NCBI GenBank assembly: GCA_964349045.1
Contig: CAYGFI010000232.1
Location: 1 to 6,227 of the forward strand
Source of the DNA: JACJXF01 sp964349045
GTDB taxonomy: Bacteria > Bacteroidota > Bacteroidia > Bacteroidales > GCA-2748055
Direction: 5' to 3'
DNA: 6,227 nucleotides
The notes below the pieces were generated by a model, which saw nothing but the letters and a program-made list of their open reading frames with translations, was not told the DNA's origin and made no database searches. Each line of letters begins with the position of its first letter. Position 1 is the stretch's first letter. The translations under genes were made by a program, and so were the position numbers. Shown here one piece after another: positions 1-4,019 of the stretch.

Positions 1-372
1 CTATATCCCAAAAACACAGTTTTCGTTACAGCGAGAGGAACAGTTGGAGCGATTGCAATAGCAGGATGTGAAATGGCTATGAATCAAAGCTGCTATGCAA
101 TTTCTGGAGAACATCCATTCTTTATTCATCAATTGTCTCTTCATACTATGAGCAGACTTAAAAATGAAGCAGTCGGGGCTGTGTTTGGAGCATTAGTTAC
201 AAAAGATTTTGATTCACAGTTGGTAATTCACCCGCCAAAGGATTTGCAAGCTAAGTTTGAAAACCAAGTCGCCAAAAAATATGACTATATTTTATTAAAA
301 ATAAAAGAAAACCAAAAGCTATCAGACCTTAAAAACCTACTTCTTTCCAAATTAGCAACTATTGAAAATTGA
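1..372 (+). CDS. hsdS: Type I restriction-modification specificity subunit HsdS, C-terminal part
   Basis: The reading frame is open from base 1 and ends at TGA 370-372, so this is the last 123 residues of a protein that begins upstream; the first internal ATG (73) is not the start. HsdS recognises the DNA target for the HsdM methyltransferase and HsdR nuclease. Visible here is the end of the second target-recognition domain: the stretch TARGTVG (about residues 10-16 of the fragment) followed by MNQSCYAI is the usual type I S-subunit signature. Further on come GAVFGALVT and the IHPP motif, then a helical tail ending in LKNLLLSKL, matching the conserved C-terminal spacer helix that pairs with the central one and contacts HsdM. 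The C-terminus looks normal and complete. The next gene starts 4 nt after the stop, so the two are probably co-transcribed. hsdM is expected upstream but is not visible. Confidence 0.93.
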   Translation, partial: LYPKNTVFVTARGTVGAIAIAGCEMAMNQSCYAISGEHPFFIHQLSLHTMSRLKNEAVGAVFGALVTKDFDSQLVIHPPKDLQAKFENQVAKKYDYILLKIKENQKLSDLKNLLLSKLATIEN

Positions 373-376
373 GCCT

Positions 377-1546
377 ATGAGTCCATTATCACAAAATAAA
401 ACTTCAGAAGAAGAAATAATATTTAACCATAAACCTAATCGCTTGTACTGGCATGAATTTGAAGCAGGTCGATTTTTTCAGGTAGTTCACGAAGATGAAA
501 ATGGGGCTTCCATTCAACTTGCACCAAGAACAATGCTGAAGGTTGTATATATAAAAGATCAAAATGATATTGAAGGTTTTGAAATAATTAAAGTAGTAAG
601 TAATAAAGAAACTCAAAGAGTAAAATTAAGTAAATTCAATTTTGCACAACTAAAAGCCTTCTTGTCATTTATTAGCGAAATAGATTTGAAGGGAATAACA
701 GAAAAGCGTCTTAAAATTTTCGACGACCAAGAATTAGATGCAGATTCAATCCGTTCTGTTAAAACATTATTATCAAAAAATGGCGGTGCTGAATTAGTGG
801 AAACTCTGATTAATGAGGGAATCATTTCTTCTAAGGATATTGTTAACACCTCATTTCGTAAAAGAGGACTGCAAATTTTTAAAAGCCTAAAAGAGGAAAG
901 AGACTTCTGGAAAGTATATGCAGATGAAAATGGTCTTAAAAAGAACAGTGAAGAAAAAGTATGGCAATATTTTCTTGAAAAGAACCAATGGATTTTTGGT
1001 TATGGATTAGATTACCGCTATCAAGAAATTCTACAAAGGGAAGTACATTTATCAGATGCCGAGTTAGATGGTTCAAATACTGTAATAGGCGATTATCTTT
1101 TAGGTGATAATTCTTTTACAACATTTATTGAACTAAAGAAAACTTCTACTCCAATTTTCGGAAATAAAGGAAACCGCTCTAATTCTTGGCGACTTTCTAA
1201 CGAATTGATAGAATCTGTATCACAGATTCTTGAACATAAAGCTTCAGGCTTAATTCGGCTTGACAAGCCACAATACATAAATGGTGAGCTTGTCAAACAA
1301 AAAGCTTATGACTCAAAAGTAATTTTAATAATTGGGGATTGGAAAGAAATAGAAAAATCAGAGACAACCTTAGAGAAAGAAATTAAAATGAAAACCTTCG
1401 AATTATTCAGGCGTGATAGCCGGAATATTGAGATACTTACATTTGATGAACTTTTTGACAGAGCTTGTTTTATAGCCGAAGGGGAAAAAGTAATTACAAA
1501 TTTAAACAATACAATAATTAAGGAAGTTGATGACCTTCCATTTTAA
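377..1546 (+). CDS. Shedu-family anti-phage nuclease (DUF4263, SduA-like)
   Basis: This encodes 389 aa from ATG 377; a TTG at 362 would add five residues and overlap hsdS, but the ATG just past the hsdS stop is preferred. The N-terminal half (about 1-150) is a variable domain I do not recognise. Residues 155-168 (IVNTSFRKRGLQIF) match the linker typical of Shedu proteins, which resembles R-x(3)-L-x(2)-F. The C-terminal nuclease domain follows: an NSEEKVWQYFLE segment (about 190-201), NQWIFGYGL, then a PD-(D/E)XK-like core with D239 in IGDYLL, E252 and K254 in IELKK, and Q283 in ESVSQ. Shedu is a known single-gene phage-defence family whose DUF4263 domain cleaves DNA; what triggers this one cannot be read from sequence. 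It sits directly behind hsdS with no promoter of its own that I can see, so it is probably expressed with the modification genes. Downstream, 9 nt after its stop, lies a dead hsdR start. Family assignment is strong; catalytic residues are assigned by motif only. Confidence 0.88.
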   Translation: MSPLSQNKTSEEEIIFNHKPNRLYWHEFEAGRFFQVVHEDENGASIQLAPRTMLKVVYIKDQNDIEGFEIIKVVSNKETQRVKLSKFNFAQLKAFLSFISEIDLKGITEKRLKIFDDQELDADSIRSVKTLLSKNGGAELVETLINEGIISSKDIVNTSFRKRGLQIFKSLKEERDFWKVYADENGLKKNSEEKVWQYFLEKNQWIFGYGLDYRYQEILQREVHLSDAELDGSNTVIGDYLLGDNSFTTFIELKKTSTPIFGNKGNRSNSWRLSNELIESVSQILEHKASGLIRLDKPQYINGELVKQKAYDSKVILIIGDWKEIEKSETTLEKEIKMKTFELFRRDSRNIEILTFDELFDRACFIAEGEKVITNLNNTIIKEVDDLPF

Positions 1547-1555
1547 CTTGTATAA

Positions 1556-1588
1556 ATGAAATTCACCGAAGAATAATTAGAAAAGGCA
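1556..1588 (+). pseudogene. hsdR 5'-end remnant 1 (11 codons, stop at codon 7)
   Basis: The sequence from ATG 1556 reads MKFTEE-stop-LEKA, while intact hsdR at 4016 begins MKFTEEKLEKA. Codon 7 is TAA instead of AAA. It matches the second remnant (3389) at 32 of 33 bases and the real hsdR start at 29 of 33, sharing with remnant 2 the AAA, GAA and GCA choices at codons 2, 9 and 11. Similarity ends at about 1588, possibly a few bases later with a small gap. The length and near identity, its position directly after a cargo gene, and the same happening twice more make chance very unlikely. It is too short to do anything as a protein; I read it as a scar of an earlier hsdS-shedu-hsdR arrangement. 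Confidence 0.82.
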
Positions 1589-1593
1589 ATTGC

Positions 1594-1663
1594 AATGGTT
1601 AATGTTCAATTGTTAATGGATAATGAAGACGAAAGTAAAATTAAACATTAACAATTAACCATT
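1594..1663. repeat. Bulged inverted repeat (hairpin) after hsdR remnant 1
   Basis: The left arm is AATGGTTAA (1594-1602) plus TTGTTAATG (1610-1618), interrupted by a 7-nt bulge. The right arm, CATTAACAA then TTAACCATT (1646-1663), is its exact complement, giving 18 pairs around a 27-nt loop. The stem is AT-rich and no T-run follows, so it is a poor intrinsic terminator. It occupies the gap between the Shedu module and the toxin-antitoxin promoter. It may be a boundary, a weak transcript-end structure, or one of the TTAA-rich intergenic repeats common in Bacteroidota. Confidence 0.6.
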
Positions 1664-1664
1664 A

Positions 1665-1694
1665 TGTCCAGTTTATTATATAATTTACTGGACA
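1665..1694. promoter_or_regulatory. 30-bp palindromic operator upstream of antitoxin gene
   Basis: The half-sites TGTCCAGT (1665-1672) and ACTGGACA (1687-1694) are perfect inverted repeats around a second perfect palindrome, ATTATATAAT (1675-1684). Only the two TT spacers (1673-1674, 1685-1686) break the symmetry. The right half-site lies 7 bp upstream of the proposed -7 element, so bound protein would block RNA polymerase. AbiEi-type antitoxins are known to repress their own promoters by binding inverted repeats, which makes the 241-aa winged-helix antitoxin the obvious candidate ligand. The symmetry is directly visible; the binding protein is inferred. Confidence 0.72.
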
Positions 1695-1701
1695 ATATCA
1701 T

Positions 1702-1709
1702 TATATTTG
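1702..1709 (+). promoter_or_regulatory. Probable -7 promoter element of the toxin-antitoxin operon
   Basis: TATATTTG fits the Bacteroidota -7 consensus TAnnTTTG and ends 16 nt before the antitoxin ATG at 1726, implying a very short leader. I do not see a good TTTG-type -33 box at the expected distance; that region is covered by the palindrome. This would be the only promoter visible inside the locus and could drive all genes from the antitoxin to hsdR. Confidence 0.5.
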
Positions 1710-1725
1710 TGCGACTGATATTTTA

Positions 1726-2451
1726 ATGAAAACATCTGAATACATATCATTTACAATTGACAGACTTCCCAAAGGTTATGTCTTCACCTATGCTGATTTT
1801 ATTACAGAGGTGAATAAAAAAGAAGCCATTATAAAAGCGCTTAATCGTATGGTGGCTTCGGGCAAAATTGCCAAACTATCCAAGGGTAAATACTATAAGC
1901 CCGAAAATACGCCATTTGGCAACCTTCAACCTAATCAGGCTCAAGTAGTAAAAGACTTATTGGAAGAAAATGGGAAAATCACAGCTTACCTTACAGGTTA
2001 CAGTATTTATAATCAATTAGGTTTAACCACACAGGTAAGCAACACCATACAAATCGGCAAAAATCAAATTCGCCCGAATTTTAAAAGAGAACGCTACACC
2101 ATTTCATTTGTAAAGCAAAAAAATACCATAACAAAAGAAAATATTCCGTTACTGCAAATACTGGATGCTTTACGGTATATAAAAAAAATACCCGATGCAA
2201 ACATAGAATCATCGTGCAGGCGATTTTTAGCCATAATAAAAAACCTTTCCGAAAAAGAAACAAGTTCATTGGTCCGTTTGGCTTTAAAATACCCTCCTGC
2301 TACAAGAGCCTTGTTAGGTGGCTTATTGGAGCAATTGCAACAAAGCAGCTTGACCGGACCACTTTTAAAATCATTGAACCCAATTACTAAATATAAATTG
2401 GCAGGTGCAGCGAAAGTATTATCCAAAACCGAGAAATGGAATATTGTATGA
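1726..2451 (+). CDS. AbiEi-like antitoxin / transcriptional repressor (DUF6088 family)
   Basis: This encodes 241 aa from ATG 1726, close behind the promoter and operator. The N-terminal 60 residues form a winged helix-turn-helix like that of AbiEi antitoxins: an opening helix, LPKGYVFTYADF (about 14-25), a recognition segment ALNRMVASGKIAKLSKGKYY (38-57) and a short basic wing. Residues 89-111, with TGYSIYNQLGL and then SNTIQIG, match the antitoxin domain pattern following the winged helix. The C-terminal part is helical, with several basic residues and a LLGGLLEQL stretch. The gene overlaps the next by 4 nt (ATGA at 2448-2451), the usual coupling in AbiE pairs. In this type IV toxin-antitoxin family the antitoxin does not bind the toxin but counteracts it and represses the operon; that role is transferred from the family. 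The DUF6088 name rests on overall resemblance and is slightly less certain than the antitoxin role. Confidence 0.85.
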   Translation: MKTSEYISFTIDRLPKGYVFTYADFITEVNKKEAIIKALNRMVASGKIAKLSKGKYYKPENTPFGNLQPNQAQVVKDLLEENGKITAYLTGYSIYNQLGLTTQVSNTIQIGKNQIRPNFKRERYTISFVKQKNTITKENIPLLQILDALRYIKKIPDANIESSCRRFLAIIKNLSEKETSSLVRLALKYPPATRALLGGLLEQLQQSSLTGPLLKSLNPITKYKLAGAAKVLSKTEKWNIV

Positions 2452-3392
2452 ACCTTCACCTCGACATAAAATTATTTTCCGACACACTGAGGGCTGCATC
2501 ACAGCACTTCGATATTAAACTGGAATTTATAGAGAAGGATTATTGGATAACTTTGGTGTTAAGCCGTTTGGCAAAGAGTAAATATGCTTCCGAAGCGGTT
2601 TTTAAAGGCGGTACATCTTTATCAAAGGGGTATAATCTGATAGAACGGTTCTCAGAGGATGTAGATATTGCCATTATAAACGATAATGTTAAAACAGGGA
2701 ACGAAGTTAAAACTATCATCCGCACTATTGAAAAGGATATTACACAAGACTTGTCCGAAATACAAGTGGATGGTGTAACCAGCAAAGGTTCGAGATTTCG
2801 AAAAACAGTGTATCAATATGTGAGTATAGATAAAGGAAACCAAAACAATAAACTTATTGTAGAAATTAACTCTTTTGCAAATCCTTTCCCTTTCCAGCTT
2901 ATTTCCCTGAAAAGTTTTATATATGACTTTTTCATACAAACCGGAAATGAAAAGTATATTGAACAATACAACCTTCAACCCTTCGACGTAAATGTGCTAA
3001 ACAAGGAACAAACCTTGTTGGAAAAAACAGTTTCATTAATCCGGTTTTCGTTTGAAGAAAATTATATTGAAAGCATTTCGAATAAGGTAAGGCACTTTTA
3101 TGACTTATATTTCTTAATGAAAAACAAGGAATGTGCTGAATTTGTAGCATCTGATGCATTTAAACAAAAGTTCATTGAAATTCTTCAACACGATAGGACG
3201 ATGTTTGCCTTGCCATTGGGATGGCAAGGCAAACCGGTTATAGGATCTCCTTTAATCAACGATTTTGAGAATATCTGGAAACAAATAAAAGCGAAATATC
3301 AAACTGAACTGTCAGCTTTAGCATACAGAGCAATTCCTGACGAAGAAAGCGTTGCAAAAAGTTTTATTGGTTTAATAAACAGGATTAAATGA
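2448..3392 (+). CDS. AbiEii-family nucleotidyltransferase toxin
   Basis: This encodes 314 aa starting at ATG 2448, which overlaps the antitoxin stop by 4 nt; an ATG at 2436 would add four residues and is less likely. It is a minimal nucleotidyltransferase of the AbiEii/AbiGii toxin group. Motifs in order: EKDYW (29-33); FKGGTSLSKG (52-61), the nucleotide-binding motif; FSEDVDIAI (68-76), carrying the two metal-binding aspartates; LIVEIN (136-141), the third acidic strand; and KVRHFYDLYFL (213-223), the C-terminal conserved helix. All motifs expected for activity are present, so the toxin appears intact. Relatives in this superfamily add nucleotides to RNA targets such as tRNA and cause growth arrest during phage infection; the substrate here is not known. 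The stop TGA overlaps ATG 3389 of a dead hsdR copy by 4 nt, suggesting the toxin gene was once translationally coupled to hsdR. An internal hairpin lies at codons 253-262. Confidence 0.9.
   Translation: MNLHLDIKLFSDTLRAASQHFDIKLEFIEKDYWITLVLSRLAKSKYASEAVFKGGTSLSKGYNLIERFSEDVDIAIINDNVKTGNEVKTIIRTIEKDITQDLSEIQVDGVTSKGSRFRKTVYQYVSIDKGNQNNKLIVEINSFANPFPFQLISLKSFIYDFFIQTGNEKYIEQYNLQPFDVNVLNKEQTLLEKTVSLIRFSFEENYIESISNKVRHFYDLYFLMKNKECAEFVASDAFKQKFIEILQHDRTMFALPLGWQGKPVIGSPLINDFENIWKQIKAKYQTELSALAYRAIPDEESVAKSFIGLINRIK
3204..3233. repeat. Perfect 13-bp inverted repeat inside the toxin gene
   Basis: TTTGCCTTGCCAT (3204-3216) and ATGGCAAGGCAAA (3221-3233) are exact complements around a TGGG loop, encoding the FALPLGWQGKP region. 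The stem is richer in GC than its surroundings and should fold in the mRNA about 160 nt before the toxin stop. No T-run follows, so it is unlikely to end transcription. It could slow ribosomes or reduce downstream expression, or just reflect quasi-palindrome correction. Confidence 0.65.
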
Positions 3393-3502
3393 AATTCACC
3401 GAAGAAAAATTAGAAAAGGCATTTATTGAGTTGTTAGGGCAAGAAGGTTTTTCCCACCACATAGGCGTTACCATTACACCTAAACTTTAGGACGTATTGA
3501 TA
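3389..3502 (+). pseudogene. hsdR 5'-end remnant 2 (about 38 codons, stop at codon 34)
   Basis: From ATG 3389 the translation is MKFTEEKLEK, then AFIELLGQEGFSHHIGVTIT, then PKL and a TAG at 3488-3490. The alignment with intact hsdR continues without gaps through D-V-L-I (3491-3502), so 38 codons are recognisable. I count 97 of 114 bases identical to 4016-4129, and nine of the 17 differences are synonymous third-position changes. Loss of function therefore came after a long period of selection as a working gene. The ATG overlaps the toxin stop by 4 nt (ATGA 3389-3392). A 33-residue peptide could still be translated, but nothing suggests that it is used. Homology stops just before the rhuM-like gene. 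Confidence 0.88.
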
Positions 3503-3521
3503 GTTATAAAATGAAATTGTC

Positions 3522-4019
3522 GTGAGCAGCGAAATCCTCATATACCAAAACCCCGATGGCAACATTAAAATTGAAGTGCGCCTGGAGGAAGAAACGGTTT
3601 GGCTTACACAAGACCAAATAGCAACCTTATTCGGTAAAGGTAGAAGCACTGTAACCGAGCACATTGCCAATGTTTTTGAAGAAGGAGAGTTGGAGCAAAA
3701 TCGAACTTGTCGGAAATTCCGACAAGTTCGTCAGGAGGGTAACAGAGAGGTAGAGCAATACCTGGCATTTGCCGAAACAATGGCACAGCAACGCACCCCA
3801 ATGTACATGACAGATTGGATACAACGATTGGACAGCATTTTGCAACTTAATGGCAGAGAGTTACTCACTGATGCAGGAAAAATAAGCCACGAAAAAGCAT
3901 TGAAGAAATCGGGTGAAGAATTTGAGAAATACAGGATGGCTCAAAATATAATAGAGAAAGAGCAAAGTTTGAAAGAGATAGAAGAAGACATTAAGAAAAT
4001 GAAAAAGCCAAAAAAATGA
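3522..4019 (+). CDS. RhuM-family protein with a large internal in-frame deletion
   Basis: This encodes 165 aa from GTG 3522; no in-frame ATG exists upstream before a stop at 3507-3509, and the N-terminus MSSEILIYQNPDG fits the family start. Residues 1-58 are the RhuM N-terminal region with a DNA-binding winged helix (TVWLTQDQIATLFGKGRSTVTEHIANVF split over residues 25-52). Residues 79-138 match the family C-terminus: YLAFAETMA, PMYMTDWIQRLD, LLTDAGKISHEKA and a charged helix (139-165). The central domain, which normally starts soon after with a YNLDVIISVGYRV motif, is absent, and the join falls near codon 78 (about 3750-3760). Full-length members are roughly 330 residues, so about half is missing, yet the frame is kept. 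RhuM proteins commonly sit within type I restriction operons, but their function is not settled. The stop overlaps the hsdR ATG by 4 nt (4016-4019). It may be a decayed gene retained for translational coupling, or a reduced DNA-binding protein. Confidence 0.82.
   Translation: MSSEILIYQNPDGNIKIEVRLEEETVWLTQDQIATLFGKGRSTVTEHIANVFEEGELEQNRTCRKFRQVRQEGNREVEQYLAFAETMAQQRTPMYMTDWIQRLDSILQLNGRELLTDAGKISHEKALKKSGEEFEKYRMAQNIIEKEQSLKEIEEDIKKMKKPKK
3702..3730. repeat. Near-perfect 29-bp palindrome inside the rhuM-like gene
   Basis: CGAACTTGTCGGAA (3702-3715) and its exact complement TTCCGACAAGTTCG (3717-3730) are separated by one base. It lies in frame and encodes RTCRKFRQVR (residues 61-70), directly after the winged helix and about 25 bp before the deletion join. 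With almost no loop it would form a cruciform in DNA more readily than an RNA hairpin. It could be a binding site, a mobile palindromic repeat or a deletion-prone site. Confidence 0.7.

Noticed and set aside
404..849. Reverse-strand open frames opposite the Shedu gene
   Set aside because: They are low-complexity products rich in Phe, Ile and Ser, with no domain, lying opposite a gene with clear motifs.
1594..1663. Hairpin as a rho-independent terminator
   Set aside because: The stem is AT-rich with a bulge and a long loop, and no T-run follows it on either strand.
2094..2459. A 121-codon reverse-strand open frame opposite the antitoxin gene
   Set aside because: It is fully antisense to a well-supported gene, has no recognisable motif, and is explained by base composition.
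3389..3490. Remnant 2 as a real 33-residue peptide gene
   Set aside because: It is explained entirely as the start of hsdR with an acquired stop; homology continues past that stop in the same frame.
3488..4016. hsdR interrupted by a mobile element carrying the rhuM gene
   Set aside because: The hsdR at 4016 restarts at its own codon 1 instead of continuing from codon 38, so it is a second copy of the start and not one gene split by an insertion.
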